From Deltaproteobacteria bacterium (GTDB taxonomy: Bacteria > Desulfobacterota > Desulfobulbia > Desulfobulbales > Desulfurivibrionaceae): a stretch of DNA of 64,000 nt. The stretch lies in assembly GCA_013349295.1 (NCBI GenBank), contig DUZW01000006.1, forward strand, positions 1 to 64,000, read 5' to 3'. This document shows positions 32,787 to 41,888 of this stretch, piece after piece. The position numbers and the translations under genes are program-made. Below the pieces are notes generated by a model, which ran no database searches, was not told where the DNA came from, and was given only the letters and a program-made list of their open reading frames with translations. Positions within the stretch are counted from its first letter, which is position 1, and every line of letters starts with the position of its first letter.

Positions 32787-33747
32787 TGGCTTTCCCTTGC
32801 TTGCGCGCTGCGCCGGCAAAATGATCAGGGTAGAGCAGTGCGCCGATAGTCCGTATTCCTTCGATAATACGCAGGGTTGGCCGCGAAACAATCCGCTCGT
32901 CAACCAGAAAAACCCGATTGTTACGCACCGCCTTGATTGCCTGAAATCCCGGTTCCTGGATGATGCTCTCAATGGTCACCGGATTCATCCGCCCCTTTTG
33001 CGCGAGGAACACCTCAATCTCCCCGGACTTGGCCAGGATACGCTCCTTGCCGTAGGCGGCGATATTGGTTTCCCGAACCTGGCTGGCGTCCGTGGCCACA
33101 TTGATGCCACCTGCCTGCCCCAGCACATACATGGCGATGCTTTCCTGGGCAAAGGTCTTCATCTTGGCGTGAATTGCCTCAAAGTAGACCTTGGTCCTGG
33201 ACTTTTCATCCACCTTGGCGACGATTTTTCTGATTGCCGCAATCTCCGACTGAAATGATGCGACCATCTCCTCGGCCTGGCGCGTTCTGCCGGTGAGCAG
33301 ACCAAGGGCGCGCCAATAATCGAAGATCTCGGACACCGTGTTGGGCTGAAGAGAAACCACCGTAATGCCGGCCTGGCGCAGGGTGGCCACCAGTTGCGGC
33401 GCGGATCGTTCGATCATCGGCCGGATCAGAACAAGATCCGGGCGGGCGGCAATGAATTTCTCAGGATCTTCGTGGTAGCTGTAATGTTTTTTGCCCTTAA
33501 GCAGGGGCAAATCCTCATCCCCCGCTTCAATGCCGACGATCTCCGTATCAAGCCCCAGGCTGATCAGGTTCTCGGTGTGGGCCGGGTAGAGGGAGATGAT
33601 TCGGACAAAGGGACGGGTCACCGTAACCGTTTTCCCCTCACTGTCTTGAAAGGTTGCAGGAGCAGCTCCAGCCGAGGCTGCCGGGCTGAAACCGACCAGG
33701 AGGACGGCAAAAACAAGAAAAAACAGGCGCATCGTCATTGCAGGCAC
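32776..33747 (-). CDS. btuF: BtuF-type cobalamin/corrinoid (or metal-chelate) ABC substrate-binding protein
   Basis: A periplasmic binding protein of the helical-backbone TroA/FepB/BtuF class (about 323 aa). I chose GTG 33747, with GGAG eight bases upstream and four bases after the btuD stop; ATG 33738 is the alternative. The signal peptide is RLFFLVFAVLLVGFSPAASA. Typical blocks are IISLYPAHTENLISLGLD, ARPDLVLIRPMIERSAPQLV and VVSLQPNTVSEI. The B12-riboswitch-controlled operon makes corrinoid the likely ligand, though such proteins elsewhere bind haem or siderophores. Confidence 0.85.
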   Translation of the reverse strand: MPAMTMRLFFLVFAVLLVGFSPAASAGAAPATFQDSEGKTVTVTRPFVRIISLYPAHTENLISLGLDTEIVGIEAGDEDLPLLKGKKHYSYHEDPEKFIAARPDLVLIRPMIERSAPQLVATLRQAGITVVSLQPNTVSEIFDYWRALGLLTGRTRQAEEMVASFQSEIAAIRKIVAKVDEKSRTKVYFEAIHAKMKTFAQESIAMYVLGQAGGINVATDASQVRETNIAAYGKERILAKSGEIEVFLAQKGRMNPVTIESIIQEPGFQAIKAVRNNRVFLVDERIVSRPTLRIIEGIRTIGALLYPDHFAGAARKQGKANVR

Positions 33748-33751
33748 AATT

Positions 33752-34543
33752 TTAACTCCAGTAGCGAAAAGAAATCTGTTGGGTGTTGCTGAAATCATCA
33801 AACGCCACCCTGCTTTCAACCCCGAAAACCTTTTGGATCATAGTCGCCTCCAGCACCGTATCCGTGGGGCCGCTGGCGGCAACCTTCCCCCCTTGCATGA
33901 AGATGATCTCGTCACAGTAGGCCGCAGCCAGATTCAGGTTGTGAATCACCGCGATTACGGTGCGCCCTTCTTCCCGGACCAAGTTCCGCGTCACATTAAA
34001 AATCTGCATGGTGTACTGCACATCCAGGCTGGAGGTTGCCTCGTCGAAGAGCAGATATTGGGTGTCCTGGGCCAGGGCCCGGGCCACAACCACCCGCTGT
34101 TTCTCTCCGCCGGAGAGCTCGTTGACAAACCGATCCTTGAAATGACTGATGCCGATGGCCGACATGGCCGCCTCGACCTGGCGCCAATCCTCCGCCGCCG
34201 GAGAGGCGAAACGGCCGATATGCGGGTGGCGGCCCATGAGCACCGCCTCCTGGACGGTGAAGGCAAAATCAATGGCAAAATCCTGGGGAACCAGGGCAAC
34301 CAAGCGGGCCAGATCCCTCCGGCGGTAATCAGCCACCGGCCGATCCATGAAGCTGACGCTTCCTTGGCCGGGGTTCTTGCAACCGGTGAGCAGATCAAGA
34401 AAGGTGGTCTTGCCGCAGCCGTTGGGGCCGACAATCCCGTAAAACTTGCCCGGCTTAAGAGCAATATCCAGGTCGACAAGGGCCGGTGTCGTACCGTAGG
34501 AAAAGCCGACTCCGGCCAGGACAAAGCCGTTTGCCGGAATCAT
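33752..34543 (-). CDS. btuD: BtuD-type ABC transporter ATPase
   Basis: The ATPase of the corrinoid importer (263 aa). I chose ATG 34543, which overlaps the btuC stop as ATGA; a 96-codon upstream extension is a shadow of btuC. Walker A GPNGCGKTTFLD, signature LSGGEKQRVVVARA and Walker B YLLFDEATSSLD are intact. The DYRRRDLARLVALVPQ segment is typical of the FecE/BtuD class. Confidence 0.9.
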   Translation of the reverse strand: MIPANGFVLAGVGFSYGTTPALVDLDIALKPGKFYGIVGPNGCGKTTFLDLLTGCKNPGQGSVSFMDRPVADYRRRDLARLVALVPQDFAIDFAFTVQEAVLMGRHPHIGRFASPAAEDWRQVEAAMSAIGISHFKDRFVNELSGGEKQRVVVARALAQDTQYLLFDEATSSLDVQYTMQIFNVTRNLVREEGRTVIAVIHNLNLAAAYCDEIIFMQGGKVAASGPTDTVLEATMIQKVFGVESRVAFDDFSNTQQISFRYWS

Positions 34544-35571
34544 GCCGCCCTCCTTTGCCGCTTGCGGAAGATCACGCAGAAAAACGGACCGCCGATCAGG
34601 GCGGTGAGTACGCCGATGGGCACCTCCACCGGCAGCACTGCCCGGGTCACGGTGTCGGCCACCAGGAGAAGCAGGGCTCCGGCCAGGATGGAAACCGGCA
34701 ACAGCTTCCGGTTGTCCGGCCCGACCAGAAAACGCATCAGGTGCGGGACGATGAGGCCGATAAAGCCGATGATCCCGGAAACCGAAACACAGACCGCGGT
34801 CACCAGGGATGCCCCCAAAAGCAAAAGCCAACGCACCCTGGTGCTCTCCACTCCCAAAGTGTCCGCCGATCTGTTGCCCAGGCTGAGGATGTTGAGATCC
34901 CTGGCGTAATACAAGGACAATACCAGGCCGCAGAGGACCGCTCCGGCAACCACGCCCACATCCAGCCAGGTGCGGGAAGCAAAGCTGCCCATGAGCCAGA
35001 AGATAATGACCGCCACCTGCTCATCGGCCAGATATTTCAAAAAACTGATCCCCGCCGCCAGGATCGCCCCGACAATAACGCCGGAAAGGATCAGGGTATT
35101 GGCCGAGATCTGCCCGTTAAAACTGGAAAGATAGAGCACCACCAATAGGGTAAGCGCCGCGCCGACAAAGGCGAACATCGGCACGGAAAAATGACCCATC
35201 ATGCTCAGGTTTGCCAAGAGAGCCAGGGCCGCGCCAAAGGCCGCCCCTGATGAAACCCCGAGGGTATAAGGGTCGGCCAGCGGATTGAGCAGGATGCCCT
35301 GGTAGATGACGCCGCTCATGGCCAGCCCCCCTCCGACCAGGGTGGCGGTGAGTATCCGGGGCAAACGCACCTCGAACACCACAAAGGGAAAGACCGGGTC
35401 CATCCCCCCAAGCAGAGCGGGATTGGCGGTGATCCTGGCCGCGATCACCCGGACGATATCACCTCCCGGCACAACGATATGACCCATGCCGGTGGCATAG
35501 ATTATAGAGCCAAGGGTGGCTGCCGCCAAAGAGAGGCTAAGCAGCCATATTCGGTATCCGCTGCGGGTCAT
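34540..35571 (-). CDS. btuC: BtuC-type ABC transporter permease
   Basis: The FecCD/BtuC-family permease (343 aa, about ten helices). VRLPRILTATLVGGGLAMSGVIYQGILLNPLADPYTLGVSSGA (about 68-110) is the conserved entry. GIIGFIGLIVPHLMR (about 232-246) is the ATPase-docking loop. The ATG at 35571 has AAGGAACA upstream and lies six bases after the cbiK stop. Confidence 0.92.
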   Translation of the reverse strand: MTRSGYRIWLLSLSLAAATLGSIIYATGMGHIVVPGGDIVRVIAARITANPALLGGMDPVFPFVVFEVRLPRILTATLVGGGLAMSGVIYQGILLNPLADPYTLGVSSGAAFGAALALLANLSMMGHFSVPMFAFVGAALTLLVVLYLSSFNGQISANTLILSGVIVGAILAAGISFLKYLADEQVAVIIFWLMGSFASRTWLDVGVVAGAVLCGLVLSLYYARDLNILSLGNRSADTLGVESTRVRWLLLLGASLVTAVCVSVSGIIGFIGLIVPHLMRFLVGPDNRKLLPVSILAGALLLLVADTVTRAVLPVEVPIGVLTALIGGPFFCVIFRKRQRRAA

Positions 35572-35577
35572 TGTTCC

Positions 35578-36558
35578 TTAAATTCCTTCATCGCTCATGG
35601 CATCCTTGGCGTGCTGGGCAAAAATGGCGGCAAAGGTATCGGACTCGCCCAAGCCGGTGAGAGAAACCGCCACGTCGATATTGCGGGCCTCAAGCAGGCT
35701 TTTCAGGGAGTCAGGCTCTGCGCCGGCCATGTCATTCTTTGCATGATCGCCGGCTACGGTCATGAAGGGCTTGAGCAGTACCTTCTTTGTTTTATCTGCT
35801 TTCAACTCCGCGAAAAGACGTGTGTTATCGGGAAAGCCCTCAACCATGGTAACATAGATGCGCACCCCGGGATACATCTGGCGCATCACCTGCTCGAATT
35901 CCACATAGACCCCGGTTGAATAATGCTCGTTACCATGGGCGAAATAGACCAGGGCTCTGCCTTCTTTTCTGGCCATTTCCACGTCCGGCGCCACGATGGT
36001 TGCCACCTGCTTGATATCGTGCCGGTACTCGTGCTCAATGCCGTGGGTTCCCAAGGCAGGCCGCCCGAGCAGGATCTTTTGAAACGGCATGTTCCTTTTT
36101 TTCACGGTTTTGATGCTGTTCAATCCCTCCACATAACCGGCCAGATCGGCGAACTCCTCACTGCTGGAGATATGGGTGGGTTGGACAACGATGTAGCCGT
36201 AGCCTTCGTCCTGCAAATCGGCGATGGCAGCCAAGGGCCCTTTGACATGGAGGATTTCCGCGGGCACCTCCGGATGTTGTGCCCCATAGGCAGGATCCTT
36301 GCGCCGCTCCTGCCAGATCCGCCGGATGATATTTGAGGTAAAGGCCAAGCGGACCGGGATACCGGGCAGTTCTTTCTGTATCTGCTCCCGGATATTGAGA
36401 ATGCCGGAAAGACCGCTTTCATGGCTGGTGCCGAACACCGCCAGAACCACGGCCGTTTTTTTCTCGGCCTTGGCCGCTTGGGCAGCCGTGGCCCCGAGCA
36501 GTAAAAACAGGGCGACCAGCAGCGAAACCGCATTGTGTGACATAGTTTTCAAACGCAT
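35578..36558 (-). CDS. cbiK: Sirohydrochlorin cobaltochelatase, periplasmic-type CbiK
   Basis: Inserts Co(II) into sirohydrochlorin, the entry to the anaerobic B12 pathway (326 aa). A clear Sec signal peptide (SLLVALFLLLGATAAQAA) distinguishes it from cytoplasmic CbiK and matches the periplasmic form described in Desulfovibrio, which can also bind haem. Catalytic-type histidines lie in VVQPTHISSSEE and VYFAHGNEH. ILNIREQIQKELPGIPVRLAFTS opens the fold. It has GGAGG seven bases before the ATG and follows a cobalamin riboswitch. How a periplasmic chelatase meets its substrate and product is not explained by the sequence. Confidence 0.92.
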   Translation of the reverse strand: MRLKTMSHNAVSLLVALFLLLGATAAQAAKAEKKTAVVLAVFGTSHESGLSGILNIREQIQKELPGIPVRLAFTSNIIRRIWQERRKDPAYGAQHPEVPAEILHVKGPLAAIADLQDEGYGYIVVQPTHISSSEEFADLAGYVEGLNSIKTVKKRNMPFQKILLGRPALGTHGIEHEYRHDIKQVATIVAPDVEMARKEGRALVYFAHGNEHYSTGVYVEFEQVMRQMYPGVRIYVTMVEGFPDNTRLFAELKADKTKKVLLKPFMTVAGDHAKNDMAGAEPDSLKSLLEARNIDVAVSLTGLGESDTFAAIFAQHAKDAMSDEGI

Positions 36559-36689
36559 TTGTATTCCTCCATCTTTTTAAAAAAGGGTAATGGGTTTCCT
36601 TCGAAAAAGACGGTACTCCTCCCCTGCTTGTATCGCTTTGCGCGCAAGGCCGGAAACCTTTCCTCGAAGGTTGCAGCACAACAATCAAC

Positions 36690-36862
36690 AAGGCAGGTCT
36701 CCTGACTTTTCCCACAATCGGTTCGCCTTCCCGCCCAAGACAGAGGGCAGTGGCCTGAGAACCGGCGTTCCCGCTTCCAGGTGGAAGCAGGAGGAAATTA
36801 CAGTGGCGGGACCGTTCCCGATTTGCACGGGATTCCCTTTTAAGCCCAATGGGCGCCTTATT
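36690..36862 (-). promoter_or_regulatory. Cobalamin riboswitch upstream of the cbiK-cbiH operon
   Basis: On the minus strand the region opens with GGCGCC, then CTTAAAAGGGAA and a GTGCAAATCGGGAACGG core. It passes through a GCCACTGTAA-like stretch and ends with AGTCAGGAGACCTGCC, the conserved 3' end of the B12 element. About 130 bases separate it from the cbiK ATG. No perfect terminator precedes the start, but GGTTTCC and GGAAACC arms in that leader could pair. When B12 is bound the element normally shuts expression off. The 36863-36927 gap before it is a short AT-rich promoter region. Confidence 0.9.
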
Positions 36863-36927
36863 GACACAACACATGAACGTCTAATCAAAAAAACGATTAT
36901 TCAGCTCAACAAAATACAGAGACAACC

Positions 36928-37902
36928 TCAGCCAATCGGCATGAGATAATAGCCAAGACCGACGGCAATCACCGAGGCCAATCGTAATATCTGACTCACC
37001 CCCACAAGCTCAACGGCAAGTTTCGGGGTGAAAATACCTACATAGTAGGGAAATTGGTGCCGCACGGCCCGAATCGGCGTCGAGAGAATATTGCCGACCA
37101 ACAAAGCGAGAACCACCTCTTTATAGCTGAGGCTTTTATCTGCCAGCAGGGCTCCGGCCGCAGCCAAACCGGAGGAAAACTCCACCGTGACATGGGCCAT
37201 GACGATGCCGAGGCTTTGCGGCTTGAGCCAGGCAAGAAACCAGGCCTGAGTGGCAAAAAAATTCTCAAGCCAGACAAAAAAGCCATATTTACCAAGGAAA
37301 TAGAAAAGAATGTAAACGGGCACGGTAAAATAGATGAGCCCCTTGATCCTCTTTTGAAATCTCTTCAAACTCTTATCCAGGGCATGCTGCCAATCGGTTT
37401 TTTCGCGGGCCGGGGCTCCGATCTCACCCTGCTTGCCCTGTAGGGGGGGGAGCAGAATACGACCGCCGATTACCACCAACACGGTTTGCAGCATTGCCGC
37501 CGCAAAAGTCAGGGCCAGATATACCAGGGCAGCCATTTTAATCAGCGGCGCCGTCAGAAAAAAGACGGTGGGCAGATGGAGAAAGAAACGAGGCAGACCG
37601 TTAAAGAGGTTGGCAAGCACCAGTTCTTTTTTACTCAACTGCCCTTTGTCAAAGGCCTCGGCCAGCATGGTGTTAGCGGTAACCCCGGAGAAAAAAGCCA
37701 TGGAAAAGCTTGCCCCGGAGACGGTGGAGAGCCTGCCCAAACGAACCAAAGGGCGGGTCAAGGATGCCAACCGGTGCGTCCAGTTGAGAGCCTCGATGAA
37801 ATTGGCGGCGATGAGCCCCACGGAAACCCAGAAGAGGATCTTCACCAACGGCCAAAGCAGATGTGCCCAGAGAGAGGTAATAAAGTGCAGTTCCAGCGGC
37901 AT
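36928..37902 (-). CDS. Nucleoside-recognition-domain membrane protein under B12 riboswitch control, candidate corrinoid/cobalt transporter
   Basis: About 324 aa with some seven or eight helices. I chose ATG 37902, which lies directly after a terminator hairpin (37903-37936); the 16 extra codons upstream would be inside that hairpin. The wording SGVTANTMLAEAFDKGQLSKKELVLANLFNGLPRFFLHLP and AHVTVEFSSGLAAAGALLADKSLSYKEVVLALLVGNILSTPIRAVRHQFP fits the nucleoside-recognition (Gate-like) membrane family. Its own cobalamin riboswitch indicates a B12-linked function. Family members near B12 riboswitches have been proposed as cobalt or corrinoid transporters. Substrate unproven. Confidence 0.75.
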   Translation of the reverse strand: MPLELHFITSLWAHLLWPLVKILFWVSVGLIAANFIEALNWTHRLASLTRPLVRLGRLSTVSGASFSMAFFSGVTANTMLAEAFDKGQLSKKELVLANLFNGLPRFFLHLPTVFFLTAPLIKMAALVYLALTFAAAMLQTVLVVIGGRILLPPLQGKQGEIGAPAREKTDWQHALDKSLKRFQKRIKGLIYFTVPVYILFYFLGKYGFFVWLENFFATQAWFLAWLKPQSLGIVMAHVTVEFSSGLAAAGALLADKSLSYKEVVLALLVGNILSTPIRAVRHQFPYYVGIFTPKLAVELVGVSQILRLASVIAVGLGYYLMPIG

Positions 37903-37936
37903 AAAAAATCCCCGGACCGATATTCTCGATCCGGGG
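37903..37936 (-). terminator. Riboswitch-linked attenuator terminator directly before the transporter start codon
   Basis: On the minus strand, CCCCGGATCGA and TCGGTCCGGGG (11 pairs including one G-T) enclose GAATA (37910-37936) and are followed by ATTTTTT. The ATG begins right after. It lies between the riboswitch and the gene, as expected for transcriptional attenuation by B12. Confidence 0.88.
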
Positions 37937-38006
37937 AGTCCCTGTTTCATCCGCGGAAATCATAGCATGATCACTTGTCCACGGCGATCATACAGCATAA
38001 TTTTTC

Positions 38007-38156
38007 AAGGCAGGTCTTCTGACTTCCGGTTCATCCTTGTTCCGCGCCTTCCCATTCAAAAACAGTGGCGTTATTGCGAAACTCGTCCCCGGTTACAGCG
38101 GCGGGCCCGTCCCCGATTTGCACGGGGTTCCCTTTTAAGCTCCCATGGAGCACCTT
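38007..38156 (-). promoter_or_regulatory. Cobalamin riboswitch upstream of the B12-linked membrane protein
   Basis: On the minus strand: AAGGTGCTCC, then GCTTAAAAGGGAA, CCCCGTGCAAATCGGGG, a GCCGCTGTAACCGGGG core and the closing GGAAGTCAGAAGACCTGCC. These are the conserved pieces of the B12 box element. The terminator at 37903-37936 is its expression platform. Together with the element at 36690 it gives two independent B12 switches. Confidence 0.92.
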
Positions 38157-38527
38157 GGAGGACAATATGTAGCATATTTGCCGCAAGTTTGCCAACATTC
38201 TTCTTTAATTTCCAATGACACACTCATAACCGCCCAAGATTTAGCAGTAAAACTCATCGAAACAGGTTGAATCTGCGGTCTCTCTTCTCCGCCTTTTTTT
38301 GAGGTCTCCGAATATTTTTTTGCAACACTTCTGGTATCGAAGCATGCTACTTGCCATCCTTAGCCTTTGCACAATTCAGTGTTTAAATTTGTTTGTTTGC
38401 TATACACTAACATAAGTTAGGTGCGACGGTTAATGGGGTGGTCAGTTGCGATGCGTAAAACCACTGTCCTGGCTTTTGATGCCACGTACCCGGCTTTCGG
38501 AGTAGATTGCATAGGAACGACAATAAA
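38157..38527. other. Spacer between the B12 unit and the signalling island
   Basis: About 370 bases with no gene. An extended -10-like TGCTATACA lies near 38398, about 130 bases before the kinase ATG, with no clear -35. A CTAAC-ATAA-GTTAG inverted repeat follows at 38407-38420. I see nothing else. Confidence 0.35.
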
Positions 38528-41500
38528 ATGCGAAATTCCCGTTTGTCTTCCATGTTTGCCGCGTTCGAACCACTTGAGCTGAACGGTTTTCCGCGTCGTG
38601 CAGCCTTGTTGGTGGCGGTACTTGGGCTGATGGTGCTTTTGGGTTGGGTGTTTGATATTCCTTTGCTCAAAAGCGTGTTGCCCGGCGCGGTGACGATGAA
38701 AGCCAATGCGGGGCTGTGTTTTCTGCTGGCGGGCGGCTCGCTGTTCCTGACCCTGCAAAAACCCGGCTGGCAACGCCTGTCGCTGGGCATGGCGCTGGCC
38801 GTGACGGCTATCAGCCTTGCCACCTTGAGCGAATATCTGTTCGGCTGGCAACCAGGCATCGACCAGTTATTGTTCCGCGAGCCGGCAGAAGCACTGTACT
38901 CGCTGTATCCGGGGCGCATGTCGCCGTATCTCGCCACCGGTCTTTTCGCCGCCGGTTTCGCACTGCTCGCCTTGCCCAGGCCGCTCCTGCTCCTGCCGAT
39001 GCAACTGGCGGCATCGTTGACGGTTATTGCCGGCGCTGTGCCGCTGTTCAGCTATCTCTGGAATGTCAGCGCGCTCACCACCGCCAGCGTAACAACGCCC
39101 CCGGCAGTCCATGCCGTGCTGGGGCTGATTCTGCTGGGTGTCGCCCTGCTACGGGCAAGCCTGCAGTCAGCAATTCAAGTAAGGCACACCGCGCCGTTAA
39201 AAACGGTGGAATTCAAGGTGTTGCTCGGTTTCATCGTCACCATGCTTCTGATTTCCTTCGGCGGCGGCCTCACGTATCGTGCCGGTACGAAGTTTGCCGA
39301 GTCCGCAATGCAGGTGGCGCGCACACAGGAAAAACGCGCCATGATAGGGGACCTTTACAGCACCATCGTGAATGCCGAATCAACGCAACGCATTTACTTG
39401 CTGCTCAGGGATAAAAAGCAACTGGCGCATTATCGGCAATTGACCAAGAAAGTTCCCGTCCTGATGGAGTCACTTGAGCAGACGATCACCGACAGAACGC
39501 AGTTGCGCAACATGGCCGCCCTGCGCCCCCTTGTTACGCGGCGGCTTGAGATTCTGGCGCAGGTCATGGCAGTGTACGAGCACCGCGGTCTGGCGGCGGC
39601 TCAACAAGAGATAATCTCCCGCCAGTATCAGGAAATCATGCTCGATATCCATGCCCTGAGCGATGCGATGAAGGCTGTTGAAATTGGGCTGATCAAGGAG
39701 CGCGAAGCCGCCACTAAGCAGACGCGCCAATTCACCATGATCTCCATGCTAATCACCCTGCTGCTGGCCATGGCAGTGCTGACGGTGCTGTTCATCGCCA
39801 TCCGGCGCGAAATGCTTACGAGCAAGCAGGCCGGACAGGCGCTGCTCCAGGCGGGGGCGTTGCAACGCGCTGTTCTTAACAGCGCAAATTTCTCCAGCAT
39901 CGCCACCGACCTGAAGGGAGTCATCCAGATTTTCAACGTTGGAGCCGAGCGCATGCTGGGCTACACGGCCGCCGAGGTGATGAACAAGATCACGCCGGCG
40001 GCCCTCTCTGATCCGCATGGATTGGTTGTGCGGGCCAGGGCGTTGAGTGAAGAACTCGGCACCCCGATCACCCCGGGCTTCGAGGCATTGGCGTTCAAGG
40101 CCTCACGTGGAATCGAGGACATCTACGAGATGACCTTCATCCGCAAGGACGGCAACAGCTTCCCGGCAGTCGTATCGGTCTCGGCGCTGCGCGACGCTCA
40201 AGATGGCATCATCGGCTATCTGCTGATCGGCATCGACAATACCGTGCGCAAGCAAAATGAACTGGCGCTGGCAATTGCCCAGAGCGATCTGAAAATCGCC
40301 TACGATATGATCGTGCTCAAGAACACCCAACTAATAGAAACCAGCCGCACGAAAAGCGAGTTCATCGCCAATATGTCGCACGAACTGCGCACGCCGCTCA
40401 ACGCCATCATCGGCTTTTCCGAAGCATTGAAGGACGGCCTGATGGGTGAAGTGGCGGAAAACCAGCGCGAATATATCAACGACATCTATGTAAGCGGCGA
40501 GCATCTGCTCTCGCTCATCAACGACATCCTCGATCTCGCCAAGATCGAATCCGGCAAGCTGGAACTGGAACTGGAGCCGCTTTCAGTGAAGGACTTAGTG
40601 CAAAACAGCCTGGTCATGATCAAGGAAAAAGCTCTAAACCACCAACTGAAACTAAATCTGGAGGTGGATGACGAGATGCCGGAAATCGTCGCCGATATGC
40701 GCAAGCTCAAGCAAATCATCTACAACCTGCTGAGCAACGCCGTCAAATTCACCCCTGACGGGGGTGCCGTCACGCTCAGTGCTAAACGAGTTGACGGCCT
40801 GTTGGAGATTTCCGTCACCGACACCGGCATCGGCATCAGCGCCCAGGATCAGGCCCGGCTGTTTCATCCTTTCATCCAGCTCGACAGCGCGCTCTCGCGC
40901 AAATATCAGGGAACGGGTCTCGGACTGCTCATGGTCAAGCGTTTGACCGAATTACATGGCGGCAGCGTGGGCCTGGAAAGCGAGAAGGACAAGGGGGCGC
41001 GTTTCTGGATGCGGATTCCGTGGCTGCTGGCAACGGACGTGGAAGCGCCAAAGTCTGCCGAGACAGGAACGCGACCCCAACACAATGCGCCATGCACTCC
41101 GACCGAAAAGGATGTATCTGATACCCGTTCCGTACTCGTCATCGAAGATGACCCCTCGGCCATCAAGCTGATCATCTCCCCCCTGAAGAAAATAGTAGAC
41201 TTGCGCGTGATCTGCATGACGACCGGCGAGCAGGCGTTGGAATGGCTGGCACACAACCGTCCCGACCTGATTACGCTCGATCTGTTGCTGCCAGGCATGG
41301 ATGGCTGGCAAGTGCTGAGTTGCATCAAGGAGATGCCCCATCTGGCCACCGTGCCGGTGATGATCATCTCCATCGCCGCCGACGGCAAACGCGGTTTCGC
41401 ACTGGGCGCAAGTCAGGTGCTGCAAAAACCGGTATCAAATGCAGAGCTGAAGAATGCGCTGGTCGCAATCGGCATTCTCAATGAGCCCGTGCCGCCATCC

Positions 41501-41884
41501 ACGGAGGTTCATCCCCGCGTGCTGATTGTGGATGATGAACCAAGCACGGTTGCACTGATGAGCACCTATCTTACGGACAGCGGCTACCAGACGATCGGCG
41601 CGTATACCGGCGCCGAGGGGATTGCCCTAGCGCATGCCGAACAACCCGACGCCATCCTGCTTGACCTGATGATGCCCGAGCTTTCAGGCTTCGAGGTGAT
41701 AGAAATACTCAAAAAAAATCAGACCACAGCACAGATACCCATCATTATCATCACCTCAAAACAACTTACGGCGGAAGATCGCCGCCTGCTTAACGGGCAC
41801 GTTGCGACGATTCTCGAAAAAGCCGTGTTCTCCAATGAAAATTTGGCAACCGAAGTGCGCCGTGCTTTGCAGGGCAAGGGATAA
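38528..41884 (+). CDS. Large hybrid histidine kinase (multi-helix N-terminus, CHASE3-like, PAS, HisKA, HATPase, two receivers)
   Basis: A 1118 aa membrane kinase. ATG 38528 was chosen over the TTG at 38507. About seven N-terminal helices are followed by a CHASE3-like segment (VNAESTQRIYLLLRDKKQL, about 280-300), another helix, and a PAS domain (LQRAVLNSANFSSIATDLKGVIQIFN). HisKA has IANMSHELRTPLNAIIGF (about 610-630). The ATPase has LLSNAVKF, TDTGIGIS and GTGLGLLMVK. Receiver 1: DLITLDLLLPGMDG. Receiver 2: ILLDLMMPELSGFEV. It heads a four-gene run (38528-44598) on one strand and probably passes phosphate to the downstream receivers. Its style is closer to beta/gammaproteobacterial kinases than its neighbours, suggesting transfer. 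Confidence 0.9.
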   Translation: MRNSRLSSMFAAFEPLELNGFPRRAALLVAVLGLMVLLGWVFDIPLLKSVLPGAVTMKANAGLCFLLAGGSLFLTLQKPGWQRLSLGMALAVTAISLATLSEYLFGWQPGIDQLLFREPAEALYSLYPGRMSPYLATGLFAAGFALLALPRPLLLLPMQLAASLTVIAGAVPLFSYLWNVSALTTASVTTPPAVHAVLGLILLGVALLRASLQSAIQVRHTAPLKTVEFKVLLGFIVTMLLISFGGGLTYRAGTKFAESAMQVARTQEKRAMIGDLYSTIVNAESTQRIYLLLRDKKQLAHYRQLTKKVPVLMESLEQTITDRTQLRNMAALRPLVTRRLEILAQVMAVYEHRGLAAAQQEIISRQYQEIMLDIHALSDAMKAVEIGLIKEREAATKQTRQFTMISMLITLLLAMAVLTVLFIAIRREMLTSKQAGQALLQAGALQRAVLNSANFSSIATDLKGVIQIFNVGAERMLGYTAAEVMNKITPAALSDPHGLVVRARALSEELGTPITPGFEALAFKASRGIEDIYEMTFIRKDGNSFPAVVSVSALRDAQDGIIGYLLIGIDNTVRKQNELALAIAQSDLKIAYDMIVLKNTQLIETSRTKSEFIANMSHELRTPLNAIIGFSEALKDGLMGEVAENQREYINDIYVSGEHLLSLINDILDLAKIESGKLELELEPLSVKDLVQNSLVMIKEKALNHQLKLNLEVDDEMPEIVADMRKLKQIIYNLLSNAVKFTPDGGAVTLSAKRVDGLLEISVTDTGIGISAQDQARLFHPFIQLDSALSRKYQGTGLGLLMVKRLTELHGGSVGLESEKDKGARFWMRIPWLLATDVEAPKSAETGTRPQHNAPCTPTEKDVSDTRSVLVIEDDPSAIKLIISPLKKIVDLRVICMTTGEQALEWLAHNRPDLITLDLLLPGMDGWQVLSCIKEMPHLATVPVMIISIAADGKRGFALGASQVLQKPVSNAELKNALVAIGILNEPVPPSTEVHPRVLIVDDEPSTVALMSTYLTDSGYQTIGAYTGAEGIALAHAEQPDAILLDLMMPELSGFEVIEILKKNQTTAQIPIIIITSKQLTAEDRRLLNGHVATILEKAVFSNENLATEVRRALQGKG

Positions 41885-41888
41885 TGCC

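Noticed and set aside
33752-34831. Long version of btuD with 96 extra N-terminal codons
   Set aside because: The extra part is inside btuC and is Arg/Pro/Gly-rich shadow; ATG 34543 overlaps the btuC stop as ATGA.
38407-38420. CTAAC/GTTAG inverted repeat, possibly an integron attC core or transposon end
   Set aside because: The left arm does not fit the attC consensus and no integrase, cassette or matching second end is present.
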